In this document: one piece after another, positions 38,430-52,540 of the stretch
Numbering within the stretch: the first letter of the stretch is position 1
Layout: each line of letters starts with the position of its first letter
NCBI GenBank assembly: GCA_023055505.1
Contig: JALIRH010000044.1
Span: forward strand, 2,542,001 to 2,606,000
Length of the DNA stretch: 64,000 nt
Origin: Callipepla californica brunnescens
Lineage: Eukaryota > Chordata > Aves > Galliformes > Odontophoridae
Reading direction: 5' to 3'
Made by a program: the position numbers and the translations under genes
The notes under the pieces: model-generated
What the model saw: only the letters and a program-made list of their open reading frames with translations
Told to the model about the DNA's origin: nothing
Database searches by the model: none

Positions 38430-41400
38430 TTTCAGATTTCTGTCTGGAAACAGACCAAAAATATTTAAAACAAATTCATAGAAGGAGAAATAGGAGAGAA
38501 TGCACATCTCCATGGCAAATAGCCCATCCTAGTAGCGTCAGTCAAGCATCTACATCCTCCTTCCACAGGGAAAGTCAGTAAAACTTCTTTTTCACCCTGT
38601 GAAACTCATTTTAATTGCTTCATGAGCTCCCAAAATGCAGAAGGTGGTACCTAGTGCATCCCTAACAGCCTCCAGCTTTGGACAAAGCATAGCAGACATC
38701 CCAGTGGTGACTGCCCCTCCAGTTCCCTACCACAGATTGCTTCAGAAATTCAGCATCTCTTTTGAATGCATGCATAGTTAATTGTTAAATTTCTACATGT
38801 CTTATGCTGCTGTTATCAGCACTAACAGCTCTTTCAGAGTGGACTTGACCACTGGACCACAACATTTCCAGAAGACCCCCTTACAACAAAAGGAGAAAAA
38901 AGGCATTTCATCCATAAACCATACGTGGCACATCTAAAACGAGTCCAGCAACAAATAAGTAAAGATGGAAACAGTCAAACTGATGTTTTCTAATGTTGAC
39001 ACAGCTTTCAGAAGAATACGAGGCTTCTTAAGTCTGTCCTGGTTCTTGTGATTGGAAAGTGCTTTCAGGCATAGTCTGGGCCTTTTGTAGCATGCTTACT
39101 GTAGATAAACTCCTGTCTTTCAGGGCAGAAAATATTGCTGGCTTCTGCCTGATAAAGCTACACTATTAGGGCTGCAGGTATGTATCATGTTACAGGCTTG
39201 ACACTGCAAGTAGACAAACACTTCCCAACTCTTTTTCTTTTTTCCTGTACAGATAAAACAAGCAGGAAATTAGAGACAAAATATATGCTGGTTTTTACCT
39301 ACTCAGCTCAGACAAATTTTAAGTAGTTGGAAAAGTTGGTGGCAAGGAATTATATGTCTGTCCTCTACTATAGATCTATTTAGACAGAATTAAATGTTAA
39401 GAATTTGTCAGGTACTCACCTCAGACTTAGACAAAATGCTTAGAGTGTGTTTGTTTCATATATTAAAGCTACACCACAAAGCTAGGGTGAAATATGCAAA
39501 GAAATGCAGCTAGAAAAAAGATGTTGCATAATAATTATACTCTTCGAAAAGAACTGCAAAAAATGGAGAGAGTGACTCATGGGAGAAGTTACAAAGTCAA
39601 GAGTAATTATCTTTGTGCTTATGGCTTATTTCATATGAGGAAGAAGTGCAGATCATAGATAAAAGAAAAACAGCCACACACTTCACAAAGCATCAACAAA
39701 TGCAAAGATTTCCTCTTTACCCTTTTTTCCCAGAAGCTCTTTCTGAACGAAGGTCAAACACCCTGATGCCACAAGATCCTCTCAGCACAGCAGAAGACAG
39801 ATAGAAAGGCAGAAGCACGTGGTTTGCTAGCATTGCTCCCAGCCAGGTCAATGCAAAACCAGCAGCCTCTCCATCAGCCACAGGAGCACAAGCTCTGCTC
39901 CATGGATCACTGAACTCCTTTCCATAATCTAAACACAAGAACACGATTCGTGCAAAGCTTGATAAAAAGAAATATAAGCTGCCTTCTGCTGTTGTCCATG
40001 ATTGTTCAAGATTGTTTCTGCTTCTTCAAACTTTTGAATTCAGAAATGTTGTGACGATACTTCCCAAATAACATAACAGGGTGCTTTTGCTCTACTGAAG
40101 AGCATGCCAAGCTCTTCATGCTTCTATGCATGTGATAAAGGAAGCAAGACACAACCTGGGAATTCCTAGTTAAGCATTTGTCACCTACAAAGGACATAGA
40201 AAAACATGTGCTACGACAAAGGTAAAATTCAGCCCTCAACACACAGAGAATCAGAGGAGCCTTTCATGTGTACAAGCACTTGTGAAAGAAAAATAGCTAA
40301 AAAGTATGGTAAAAGTTCAGCACTGCACAGAGTCCTGCACTCACTGGATGTGCCCTGTATGTGACATAAGAACCCACAGCAAAGGAGCTGCTTCTGGTTC
40401 CTCTTCTGCTTCTCCAGAGCACAGATTATGAAAGTTGGCTGCTTAAGGGAGGCTGCCATCAGCTCTTCACCTGCTGTTTTAACTGGAGAATGTGGAACCT
40501 GAGAGGAGCCAAGTCTTTTGAACTTCACCCATTTTTGGGAAATTCAGCAACCTTAGTCCTTAGTTCTTAATCTTATCTCTATTTGCATAAAAATCACTAA
40601 ATTGAGTGAATTGTTAACAATAGCAGTCAAATTTAATATGACAAGGTTGTAACAGATCCATTTGTTTTACTTTTGCATTTCTGAGTTGTACTTAAGCATA
40701 AAATGGAATCTTCTATGTGACCTATAGGTATTGTACATATGTTCAGTGAGCTCCATCTAATTTGCACATGCAATTTACACACAGTGAGTCACTCACCTTA
40801 CAGAACATTGCTCTTTGCAGAAAGACTGGCTTTAAATATTGCTTGTAGATCACCAGTCTCTCAAAGCAGAGCTCATTTACAGCATTCAGAGTGACCTATG
40901 CTTTTATATTATATATACTCCAGCAGTAAGGAGCTACGTTCATTTTTTACACTCAGCAAAAGAAAATTATCTTAATAAAATGACCCATTTTACTGTATTT
41001 TATTATCTGGGAATTATTCCAAGTGAATAAATGGAGCTTCATTATATTATCATTCTGCAATTAGTCTGCCTTTGTAAAGATTTCTGCCTGAGTCATCCCT
41101 AGAGTGATTTGCCTAGGTGATAGTACTTCAGCTCAAGCCCCAGGACAAACAAAAGTAACACACATTATCAAGATAAAACATTAATGGTACAAAATGGGAT
41201 TTAGAATCTTCAAGAATATTTGGGCAACAAATTTAAAGGATGCTTAATAAACTTCCCCTACTTTTGCAGAATATGAACACAGACTGCAGTGAATCCTAGT
41301 AGGAGATCCTATTTCTAATGGTTGCACAGAATACTATCAGGAAAGCTGCTTGGAAGAAAAAATAATAATCATTTAAACAAATAATAAAGATTAAACAAAA

Positions 41401-43618
41401 CATATTTAGAGATTCTGTTCAAAATGTGACCACTTGTTTGATCAACATTGGAAAGATACAGGCATTTAGTATATAAGATCTAGCATAACAAAGCTGTAAC
41501 AATGTTTTTTCAGTACCCCACAATGTCTCCAAAGGCATTTTTGTCTGTAGAGCAAAGTAGGAGAAAGGTCTAGAAATACTAGTCTACAAAACACAGAAAT
41601 TCCCAGACAAGACAATTAGAGAAGCTTATTTAAAGCCTGACCTATAGAATTTAAGAAAGTAACATTGAAAAAAACTGACTTCCAAGATAAATGTTTTCAG
41701 AAATAGTCATCAGCCAGTAATAAGGTAATTTCCTGGGCTTACAAAACTGTGAAATAAAAAACCACGTGTAAAAGCAAAGAGTTCAGACCTAAGCATCTTT
41801 TTGCGCTACTATTACAACTTATAAGAAGCTCATTTCCAGGTTGTCTGTCACCATAAAACATAAACAATTCTTGAGAGGAATTTAGACAATTTTCAGTTTG
41901 TAAACTGTTTCAACCTGTTCATTTTAGTCCACTGAACTGTTTTCCGGTTCTGGAAATGTAGATATATTGAATCAGAATAAGACTGCAAGCATAAGCCAAC
42001 TACTTAGAGTATTCATTTCAGGTTTCTTTTATAGGATGTTTCACCTGATTTCTGAACATATAGAGAAGAAACTTGGACCACGGACTCTTCTCTCCAGGTA
42101 AATATACTAACTGCTCATCTACAATGTCACAACCTGACTTGACTGCATTCCCAGTGCACTGAATTATTTTCTGAATAGCAGAGTGAAGGAAGTGTTCCCA
42201 TCCTTACTATAGTACGTGGCCTGGTATATTAGTACAATATCTGAATAGGCTGAATGATGGGAATTTAATTGTTCTAGATTTATTTAAGACTTGAACTTCT
42301 TTTTCCTACACCTATAGGAAGTTTTCTAAATGCCACATTAATGGATTTTGCAATGAGGAGATAGGAAGGGAAATACTATTCCAAACCTACTTTGAGAGAA
42401 GCCCAATTCAACATATGACCATTCAGGCATTTTCTGAAAAGGGCGGATAAGGAGGCTTAAGGAAGCTAAAAGCCACACTATCCTCCTAAACCATTTCAGA
42501 AATCAAGTAAAATTTTTAATGACTAGCAATGGAATTTGATTCCATTCCAGCAGAGAGGGATGTTAAGGGTGAAATAGCATTGTTGTTGATGGATCAAAAC
42601 AGTATGTTAGGAAAGTTTCACTCAGAGAAGCTCAGAGGTGTTAAATAGTAACTCCTTGATAACTCAGGTCAGCTTTCCATGGAATGGAATGTCCACTACA
42701 AAATAATAAACTGACAAACAGAATTTAATGCATTGGTTTTCCCCAACATTCAGAAATTCGCTTTCTAAAATACTGAGTGAACAGATGTGATCAAGCTGCA
42801 CTTGTGAGCTAGAACAGAGAATGAGATGCTTTAACAAACAGACCCTGTAAATGTGAGCTCTGCAAAGTGGAATGGCTTGTATTTCAGAGCTGAGACATGA
42901 GGCATTACTTTTCTCCTTTCATCAGCAGTACAGAATATTCCTGTCAATCCTGCAGTCCTCGGGAGGGACTGATGGATCTGGCCCCAACACTTTTCTCATT
43001 TCTTTTGTACAGCTTTCTTGTTACAAGCTCATTTGCAATTGGGAGTTGAAGACAGTAATCAAGCCAGTGAGCTCAGTCACAGCAAAAAGCTAGCTGTGAT
43101 TTCATTCCCACTAGGATTTCAGTGAACACTGATAAGCAGGCATTCTCGTAGGCAGGAGCAAAAGAGGAAACCATAAGTAAATGTAAGAAATGTCAAAAAT
43201 ATTATTTTAAGCTGAGTTTAGAGAAGTATTTAAAGCTTAAGCTCAAGCAGTCATTCCAGTTGGGAGACAACTGCAGACATGCTGACCTGTAACAACATTA
43301 CAGATCATCAGCATCCAAGTCTCATTCTCAATCACATGATTCTTTGTCTTTTCTATGATTTTCTCTGTTTTTCAAACTTGCTCACGCTCAAAGGTTCTAT
43401 TAGTTTATCTGTGTTAGCCCCTAGATTATACAAATTAATGAGTGGTCTGACCTATCATACCTTGAGTGAGCAGCCTATGCAGTTTAGCCTCGAATCATTT
43501 AACCAACAGATATTCTGGTTAATGCCAGTTTTCTTTCAGTGATTCTAGTTGTTCTAGTGAAAGAAAGGACCAGAGGAAACTCCCTTAATCTAATGCAAAC
43601 ATCAAACATTGGTATAGA

Positions 43619-43642
43619 GCAATTTCAGATGCAATTTCAGAT
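43619..43642. repeat. Perfect 12-bp tandem duplication
   Basis: GCAATTTCAGAT occurs twice head to tail. Confidence 0.9.
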
Positions 43643-44055
43643 GAATGAGCAAAACAAAGTCTTGCTGTGGCCCTCAGACACATGGCACAGTTTAGCTGAA
43701 GAGATATTCTACATATGAAGAAGGAAAAGGCACACATTCGTACAGAAACCAACAAACTCCCCCACAAAGCACAAAGAAAAGCTCTGGCTTTTTCCAGGAT
43801 GCAAACTCTTTAAAAGCCTATGAATAATCTGAGCCTGAACACAGCTCTTGAGAATGAGCCAGAGCGTGTTGAGCAATCTGAACGCCTGCCTGTTGGAGAG
43901 CCCGAGGTCAACGGGAAGCCTAGCTGTTAAGAAAAAGATTAAAAAAGAAAGCATAAGTCAGGGGTCACTGAGTGTTATCTTTGATATGTAATTCTCAGGT
44001 CTTTTTATCTCACAAACAAATATAAAGTGACAAAGTGAATCACACTATGAGGAAG

Positions 44056-44070
44056 TATATATATATATAT
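44056..44070. repeat. (TA)n dinucleotide run
   Basis: Seven and a half TA units, followed by GT and a run of A. Confidence 0.9.
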
Positions 44071-44747
44071 GTAAAAAAAAAGAAAATTTAAAAATTATCA
44101 TGACAGGATTTAAAGTAGCAGCAAAGGGCTTGAATTTTTTTTCCTGAGCTGTATTTATTAAAAAATGTAAGAGTTGTATTGTTTCTTTCAAGAACTTGAA
44201 GCACTCATTTATTTAAGCAAACACTGGTGACTGTTTTCCCTTCCTGTTCTCTTATTTATAGAACATCCTGTATCTAAACCCAAAGTTGTTATAAATAAGC
44301 AGTATCTTCCCAACTCTTCTTTGCGTGATCTCTTATCCATGTTTCAAGTTGATAGCATTCTTCAGTGTGATTTTTCCTTCCTATTTTTTATCAGTTTTAC
44401 ACAATGTCTGTTATAGCTTTTAACAACATATTCATGATTCAAATTTTCCAAATGGTTTGTATGATAATTAGAATTGATTCCTTTTAGTGCATGATTTGTT
44501 GAGCAGGTTGTAGTGTTCATTTTATTCTTTGGTTATGTGGCTACTGTTAGCAAAGTGATGAGGTTGATAGCCAGAGATTTACACTCTCAGACAGTAGCAC
44601 AAGCTGCTTATTCAAACTAATGTCTATGTGAAAACTCAGAAGGGTTTCTTACTAGAAACCTGAGAGGACAGCTCAGGTTCAATTCAGTTCTCCAAATTAG
44701 AAGTTAAATTATGTTTTTCCTCCCATTACCATCTATTCTGTTTTTGC

Positions 44748-44762
44748 TTTTTTTTTTTTTTT
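44748..44762. repeat. T15 homopolymer
   Basis: 15 uninterrupted T residues. Confidence 0.9.
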
Positions 44763-46704
44763 GACCAGTGGTTGTCTGCATATTTACCTTGATATTGCTT
44801 CTGGAGATATTTTCAGATCTGTTTTGTGCGTGGTTTTTTGTTCATTTGTTTCCATAAAACATATGATTTGAAAAAATAAACTCAGAAACTGAAGTACAGT
44901 GCTACAAGCAAACAACAGTCCTCTGATGTTTCTATTTCGCTATGACAAAAATAAATCATTTGTGCTAGTACTGCTGTAAGTATATACAGCAGAGTTTTTT
45001 GGTATGTCAGCATTCAAATATTGACTGCAAGTGTCTCAGATGGAGCCTATCATTCCATAGCCATGAAACAATATCTAGTGTTCAGGAATGGACATGTTTA
45101 TGTACTTTTGTATTGATGCTACCTTTTCTGCACCTTCAATACATTGCATCAACTACCTTCTCTCTTTCTTTTTGCAGTTCTGAATGAGGATAGAGCTCCA
45201 CCTCAGTACCAGCCAGCCATAAGCTGTCTTACATCCTTTAAACTCTGCTTAATATGTGGGGCAGCTCACTTAGGCTTAGGATAAAAGATAAGAGACTTCT
45301 AAAATAATACTAAATGTGACAGCATCTGACCCATGAATCTTAAGAAGCATAATGGGATCAACACAAAACAAGAAGTAGGAAATTTAGAATAAGTGCTCCT
45401 TCAGAACGTTTCTAAATATTCACCCCAGATATTCCTGTAACAGAAAAGCCCTTCTGTTCTGTACAAAGCTAATGAAGTCACTTGTCATAATGTATTTTTA
45501 CTACCTTCCTCACTGCCAAAGAAATCCTTCTCAACTGATAAAAACGACATCTATAAAATAACATTGACTTCCATTCTCGCTCAAGTTTATAGATTACCTT
45601 AATGGGTGTATTTAATTTGAGAAATTAAATATTTCATGATTTTATTATTTTAAAGATCAACAAAAAAAAAATTAAAATGATTTATGGTGGTACACAGGTC
45701 ATTTTAAAATCAGATTCATTAACAAGTATGATTTTCTTTTTTTGTCCAGATGAACAGGATTTATGAGCACTAGGAAATTTTGCAGATTGCCTGTGGGTAG
45801 AGCTTGGCATCTGTGTAATTATGTGGGATCTCTGAAGGCATTTAAAGGCCAATTGATTGCATTTAAATCTTCTTTTTAAACTGGTGACAACTAGGATATG
45901 AAGATTTTGTGGCCAAATGAAAAAAACTTTATTTCAGCATTGCCAATTCTAGGACAACCATTCATGACTCCTGAAAGTTCATCCTTAGTTATATCATATA
46001 AAGTATATATTAAAAATTAATCACAAAACTGATGTTGGAAAAGACTAACTAACTAATTTTAAAATAAATGAATACATTCTTGAGTCACTGGAGAAAAAAA
46101 TTAATCACTGAATGCATTAATTATAGGAAGTAAATCACACTACTTGCTTGGCTACAGGAATCAGATCCAGGAAAACCAAGACTTCACTAGTGCCTCCAGC
46201 ATTAGCACTATTGGAAGAAAATCATATGCACACTACTGTCAGTCTGCTCAAAATTGCATACAATTTTTTTGTGACAGCACATGCACTGAAGCATACTCAG
46301 TACCCCAGTTGACCGCCTGTTGTCTTAAGAAATGTGGAAGAACCAGTTTCTTTCCTTCTCCCATGGTGCTCGTGTACACAGCACCCCAGTACCTCCATGG
46401 ACCCCAGTAAGGCCCTTTACGTTGTTTCTTCTTAAATCCTATATTGCAAGTGGGCTCTATATTTTTGTATCCTGCTAAAAACAGTTTTGATTACATAAAG
46501 TAATCTGCCTCAAATTAGACTCTTAGTACAAGTTGTTTTGAATGTGAAGTTCAGTGTAATAATAATTGGGGATGCTAGCTTTCCCACTTAAGAAACATAC
46601 TGAAAGAGATATATTCTGTTTCTAGCTCACCTTCTGGCTTTTGTGCACCAAGTCTCATACACAATACTAACACATCAGCACTGGTATATATGTGTCATGA
46701 TGCT

Positions 46705-46727
46705 AAAAAAAAAAAAAAAAAAAAAAA
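46705..46727. repeat. A23 homopolymer
   Basis: 23 uninterrupted A residues. Confidence 0.9.
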
Positions 46728-47167
46728 GAATGAAGGTATATCCTCATGAATGTTGTCAATAAGTATATCTTATGTTAATCTTGCCTACAGTATTCTGACT
46801 ACAATGAGCTGCATCAATTCATTTCTTCAGTGTATCATCTATCTGATGAACTTGGAAAGATTTCCATGAAAATGTGGGCAGAATTAACCATTATAGAAGA
46901 GATATTTGTTCACAGAAAATCGTGATCAACTGTAGTACTTCTGATTAAAGCATAAAATACAGGGAATAATTAGTAATAAGAGTGTGCACTACTCTGAAAT
47001 AAAAGGAAAAACAAATTATTTACTTCTACTGCTAGGTGAATGTAATTTGTTTCACTGTAACTAATAGAAAAAAAATATGCTAGTCTTTATGCAATCAAAA
47101 AATTGCTTCACTTTTATTAAACAATCAGGTTGTTAGCTACACGTAAATATCTATTTCTATTAGTAAC

Positions 47168-47340
47168 TGAATCATAGAACTGCAGGCAGCACACAGAAAT
47201 CAGTCAGACTGTCCCGCTGAGGGAATTCTACTTGCCTTATTCCTGACAGATTTTTGCATTTCTTGTTCTTAAAAATCTCTAATGATGGAGATTCTCTGAC
47301 TTACCTAGACAAGCTGTCCCTGTGCTTGACAGTCCCTAGA
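47168..47340 (-). mobile_element. Old CR1 LINE fragment, antisense
   Basis: The left edge GAATCATAGAA is the reverse complement of the CR1 3' tail repeat (ATTCTATG). Further right, CTTAAAAATCTCTAATGATG, then GGAGATTCTCTGACTTACC and CTGTGCTTGACAG, read as the antisense of the conserved CR1 3' region (typical antisense: CTCCAATGATGGAGATTCC, then CCAGTGCTT). The middle is badly diverged, so this is an ancient copy. The right boundary is approximate. No open reading frame survives. Confidence 0.65.
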
Positions 47341-48348
47341 ACCATAGAAACAATAGGCTATGTTAAGGTGGTCATTTCTATCCTAAAGTTGATCAAAGAA
47401 CCAAAGTAACGATCGCTGCATAGTAATTCATTGCAAAATTCAACAAATTATCTTCCTCTACAAGGAAATCAAACAGCTTCCATCTTCAATCATTCTTACT
47501 ATTACTACACTTTGTAGTTTGGGAAAAAAAGTGAAAACAGAAAATACCAGCACAAACTAAATTTCATCTGCTTGTGAAAATTGCTTAATAGCAGTGTAAG
47601 AGTAGCAGGTGCAGAATTTGGCACCTGTTTCACGTGGCTGCTGATTGCCCAGCTCTCCCATTTGTCAACATCTCTCTACAAGGCCTCTCTACACTTGAGG
47701 AAGTCAGCAGCTCCTCAAACTTAGCATGCACTTAAGTCCAGCAACCAGATACCATCTCCAGATCAAGCCTTTTCTTTACAGATACAGCACTTGAACCTGT
47801 AGAGATGGACGAGATTTTAAAGGCATAGACAACATCACTGAATTTGTTACAGTGCTGTCTCAATTTCAAAAATATCAAATAAAAGCATAAGAATCTAAGA
47901 GGTGTTTCACATCTCCTGTTTATGCCATTGGCAAACTGCATTTAGTGTCTTTCTTTCGCTGAATTTGCAGAGCAGGCTCTAAAAGGCTGCTGACAAAGCA
48001 TCCCCCTGGGTACACCCTTACAGAAGCTGTGCTGTTGAAATCATGGAGCATTTGTTGACAAATGGAGAAGAGATTTCTATTTTCTTCTGTTAACTTTTCT
48101 TGGAAAACTGATATCCTCCCCACATCTCAGAACCATAGAGAACCAAGGAGGCCAAGAGATGGGTATTCAGGGAACCACACATGGAAGGGGAAGTAAGATC
48201 TAGGTTAGAAGTGACCTGTTTTAAATACAGTTTGATTTGCTTCTTGGCTCAAGATCAAACACCTGTGGCTCCATGCAGGACCAGCACAGAAGTTCTAATG
48301 ATCAGCATCATCTGCTCCAGCTGCTCCAATCAGCCAGCCTTGGGCACC

Positions 48349-48368
48349 ACACAGTGATGTCACTGTGT
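48349..48368. repeat. 20-bp near-perfect palindrome with CRE-like centre
   Basis: ACACAGTGATGTCACTGTGT: 9-bp arms pair exactly around a central TG. The middle eight bases, TGATGTCA, are one base from the cAMP-response element TGACGTCA, and the change is a CpG transition. Regulatory activity is not shown. Confidence 0.6.
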
Positions 48369-49942
48369 TGACACATGGGCATTATGGTGATGTTTGAGCA
48401 AATCGTACCAGAACTCCAAGAAAGTTGAGCTGGATTTTGCTTGCTAGCTGGCAGGGCAAGGACTGGCTAATAGCAGAAATGGCTGCAAGTACAAACTTCA
48501 ATCAAACAAAGAAAAGAAAAATCAGAAAGAGCCACCCTCAGAAGAAATAACTTCTATTTCTGATCCAAAAGGTTCCTCTCCTACTGATCCTCCAGGACAG
48601 ACAAGGAACAGCTCGTGCAGCATCAACAACAGAAGAAATGGATTCACAGAGTTTTGCTGATGAAAAGGAAACCTAATATTTACCTCATTTCTTCTGAGGT
48701 GAGTGCTGGCAAAGCCAGTGTCTAATCAGCCCTCAACTTTCTGTAGAAGCAAAATAAAATAATGAGAAAAATGAGGGGAAAATAAAGATTAGGAAAAGTA
48801 TGTGGTTAAGAAATATTTTGGGTATGATTGACACTGAAGTAGACTATTTCAATTTTTAAAATTATTCAAAATATTGTACTTCAGTTATCTTAATGTTTCA
48901 TGTAAATTGTAGCTTGGGACCTTATCCTCTCCAGTGCCTCAAGTTCAGCGATTTTCCTGTCTCTTAATGCCGTAAACATTTCACTCTGAACAGAATGCAA
49001 GGAACTGTATGGAGGCTGGCAGATCAGTAGGATTTGCATTTCTCAACCAAAAAGAAAAAAGAAATGAAAGCATTAGTATTTTCATATATTAGAATGTATA
49101 GAAATCATACATTCTGCTCTACTGCTTGTCTTCTTTTGTAGCATCTACTTTTCCTGCACATACCCCTGGTTTCAGAAAGACACCTTTGGAGAATCTTCAC
49201 TACAATCTTTTCGAATACAGAATACAGCTGAAATAACTACATAGAAATAGGTTTGAAAACAGAATCAAAGTATTGCAAGAATTTAAATCAAAGTTCAGTT
49301 TTCTGTACATAATAGTAAGATTCTTGGATCTGTCAATTATTACTATGGTTTATGAATACACAGTTGATAATAACATTAATTTTATTATAATTATGTACAA
49401 CTACAGCATAATAATTCTTTGTGGAGTTTCTGAGTCTCTTTACACTTTGTGGCATTAAATGAAGATAATTATATTTACTTCTTTTATAAAGTGACTTGTG
49501 ATCTACTAATGAAGCTGTTGGATGAAAGAGGAAACTGTATAATTATGATATCAGTACATTAGTAATGCAATTATCTTTTCATAAGCAAAGGAAAGAATAA
49601 ATGGATTTCTTGCTTACAAAAGTGAATTCACAACGTGATTTCCACTCCTGCAAATCAGTTTAACAAAAAATTTTTACTATTCAGTCTCTCTTTTTCCCTG
49701 AAGCTCCTTTTAGTAAAATGAAAGTAACTAAAATTCAGAGAAAAATGTATCAGTGCCATAGAAAAGAAAGTGGAGAACCATAGGATTTTAGCATATTAAA
49801 TTTTGTAAACACTAGCTGGCTGATGTACTGTGAATATTTCATCTGTATAGAACATTACTTCAAATTATATTAAAAGACATTGAAAGTAATTGATTGCCCT
49901 GAAACTTTTATAGTTTTACATACAACTATATCCTGGTTTTAC

Positions 49943-49958
49943 TTTTTTTTTTTTTTTT
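49943..49958. repeat. T16 homopolymer
   Basis: 16 uninterrupted T residues followed by C4. Confidence 0.9.
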
Positions 49959-52315
49959 CCCCTAAATAAGCTCTTCTAAAATGTTTTTGACACTTCTGGT
50001 TAAGCATATACATTATATATATGTATTAAACAGAGAAGTCTTCAAGAAAGCTGATGTCAGAGTTCTTTCTAATTTTTGATCAAAACGTAAGATTCCGGAG
50101 AGTTATAAATGGAGAGATGTAAAAATAACACTAAATATTTCTTTATATCAGAAAAACTAATACTGTACTCTGATGTATAAAATAGTACTTGGAATTCGTG
50201 CTACCTCAGCATTTATAAGACCAAGCCTGGCATTTTGCAAACACAGAAAACTAAGAAATGCTGGGGCAGACTCTCTCACTCCAGAGATGACATTTTGTAG
50301 GGGTAATGATGACCAGGGACACTTCTGGTGGCTGCTCTGTGTCATGCCCCAACTCTGCAGGCCCAGAGCTAGTGCTGTGAAGCACAGTCGTAACCACAGC
50401 CCCACCAGTAGCATTAAGGAAAGCTGTCAATGTCTTCCTTGTTTTTGTCACAGTGGAAATAAGTTCAGCTTGGGCAGTCTGCTCTCATTACCTGTTACAA
50501 ACCAAACACACAAGAGTAACAATGCCTTTCGTCCTTTACATCCAAGTTTTGTACCACCAGCGACAAACTCTCATTAGACTCAACAACCTAGCATGAAAGC
50601 AGAATTTCTAGAGTTATTTCCCCTTAGATGTGAGCTAGTCTGTGTCTTGTGACACTGCTAGAAGCAGTGTAGGTGTTCGCATTGCAGGATATGCTGCAGT
50701 GCACCCAAGGGCACAGGCCCTATGCTGGGGCATGCACCCACAGTCTGCAGAGGAGCTACAGTCCTCTGTGATCTGATCCAAAGCACTTGGGAGTCAGCAA
50801 CTCACTTGCATAAGAGCAAATTTGTTTTTTCATGTATTTACCACAAAGCTGCTTTTATGAACAGCTCCACAGAATGTGGGCCTCCCTGGTTTCCCTGCAG
50901 GGCCAGAACCACTACTACTTGGCAGGTTCCACCTATGTAATGCCTGCACATCTCTCTGACAGCCCCTACGCCTTTTGCTTCATCCAGGGATTGGAGGATA
51001 AATCACGGTTCAGGTATACCAAGAATAAAAAGCATATTTATTGGTACAGATTAATTCTAACCTTCACTGTTCTACAGCAGACCTCCTTCAGAGTGAAACA
51101 ACACTTCATCTATCCAGACAGTGGCATAAAATTAATTCACACAGCTGTCTCTGATTAAAATAAGTCCACAGGGAATTATTTTGTTATGACAGCAGCGGAC
51201 ACAGCTAGCAGTAGCCACCAATGTTTCAGTTAACTACAACTTTAGTATTAACAGCACAAGACTGTAAAAGAACAATTTAGTATCTGTTACATTTTCAAAT
51301 GTTTTACTTAAGGTCCCAATGTATTTCAAAATGCTATTATTTATTAAAATATGATTTACAATGCTGTACGTAAGAGCTACAAGGGATAGCAACAATATAC
51401 CAGATTTTGTAAGTATGAAATAGAAACAGAACAAAAGAGAGTAAAACAAAAAAGAAATATAGTTCATTGTAACTGATACTTAGGAATAAAATTTAAAAAT
51501 ATGCCGTGGGTTAACAATCTCTTCATATACCTCATGACAGCTTCCTGACATGAGTGAAACACAAATCATTCTGAGGCACAGACATTTCTTTAATGGAAAA
51601 CTGACAAGGGCAAGTTAATATCTCTAAAGGAATGGAGAGTTTAAAAATAGAATTTTAGCTGTACTGTGTGCAATAACCTTTAGATTACAGCTACTACATA
51701 CTACAAGCTGTAGGATGAATTAAATTGATTCTGCTTTGGTCAAAATTATAGTTACTTAATAAAATAAGAGGAGAGATGGGTGAATTGAAAGTTAAGGGTT
51801 TATCCTCCCCCCCCATAGATAGAAATTATACCTGAACACTTAACAGTTGAATATTAAATAGAATTATTTGGTGATGCTTTCAGGTTTTGGTGAATACTGC
51901 CAGAGAAATTACTTTGAATACTAAATACCATCACTAACACTGTGTATTTCCATCACAAAATATTTTTAGGGTTTTATCAGCTATTCTTCAGAAAGTAACT
52001 AAGCCTCACATATTCATTATAGCTTACAGATATTGCAATGGAAATTGCATTCTTCTAAACCCACCTTGTGAAATCTGAGCTTGGAATATTTTGTTTTATT
52101 TATATTGATATCTAAAAGCGTGCAATAGGAGCATGGGCTATAAGGCAAGTTGGATTCACAGGAAGAAAGGGTATGCATGTGGTTGCTCTAGCATAATTTC
52201 TACCCATTTTCCACTTGCCCACAGAAAATCTGAAGACCATACTGCAGCAGTGTTTTCCTGCTTCACCTTCTATTTCCCACTAAGGTTCTAGTATGGGTGA
52301 GAGCATAAGAGAATG

Positions 52316-52540
52316 CTAGCAGATTTGCTGGATCAATCTTGCCATCTCTGTCCAGTGCTCTCTTCTCACTAGAAGCTCACTGCAAAGTAGGTAGAGCTGA
52401 GAACCAGCAGGATGTTTGATCTTGAAGAAACAGAGGCACAGGACCTCAGCCACAAGCTGATGAAGGCTTTGTACCTCTCTTTGATCCTGACTGTCCCCAC
52501 AGCTGCCCTTGGCTACAGCATCCCTTACATCTGACATAAA
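52316..52540 (-). other. Protein-like minus-strand frame, unrecognised; possible exon or coding fossil
   Basis: On the minus strand a frame runs to a TAG stop at 52316-52318 and reads unusually like real protein, including VQSLHQLVAEVLCLCFF and LLVRREHWTEMARLIQQIC, with regular leucine spacing and mixed charge as in helical-repeat proteins. An acceptor-like TTTTATGTCAG lies just upstream of the frame (edge near 52540). An AATAAA on the same strand occurs a couple of hundred bases past the stop. I cannot name a family, and a chance frame in a locally GC-richer patch is a real alternative. No function is proposed. Confidence 0.2.

Larger units (their letters stand above)
38430..47167. other. 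Gene-poor intergenic DNA, nothing recognised
   Basis: AT-rich sequence with no supported exon. It holds a 12-bp tandem duplication at 43619-43642, a TA run at 44056-44070, a T run at 44748-44762 and an A run at 46705-46727. All open frames are under 100 codons and none resembles a family I know. Confidence 0.6.

Noticed and set aside
50173..50577. 134-codon + strand open frame, the longest after HTR7
   Set aside because: No signal peptide, domain, repeat or family resemblance; composition looks like chance in a slightly GC-richer patch, and an 85-codon frame runs over it on the other strand.
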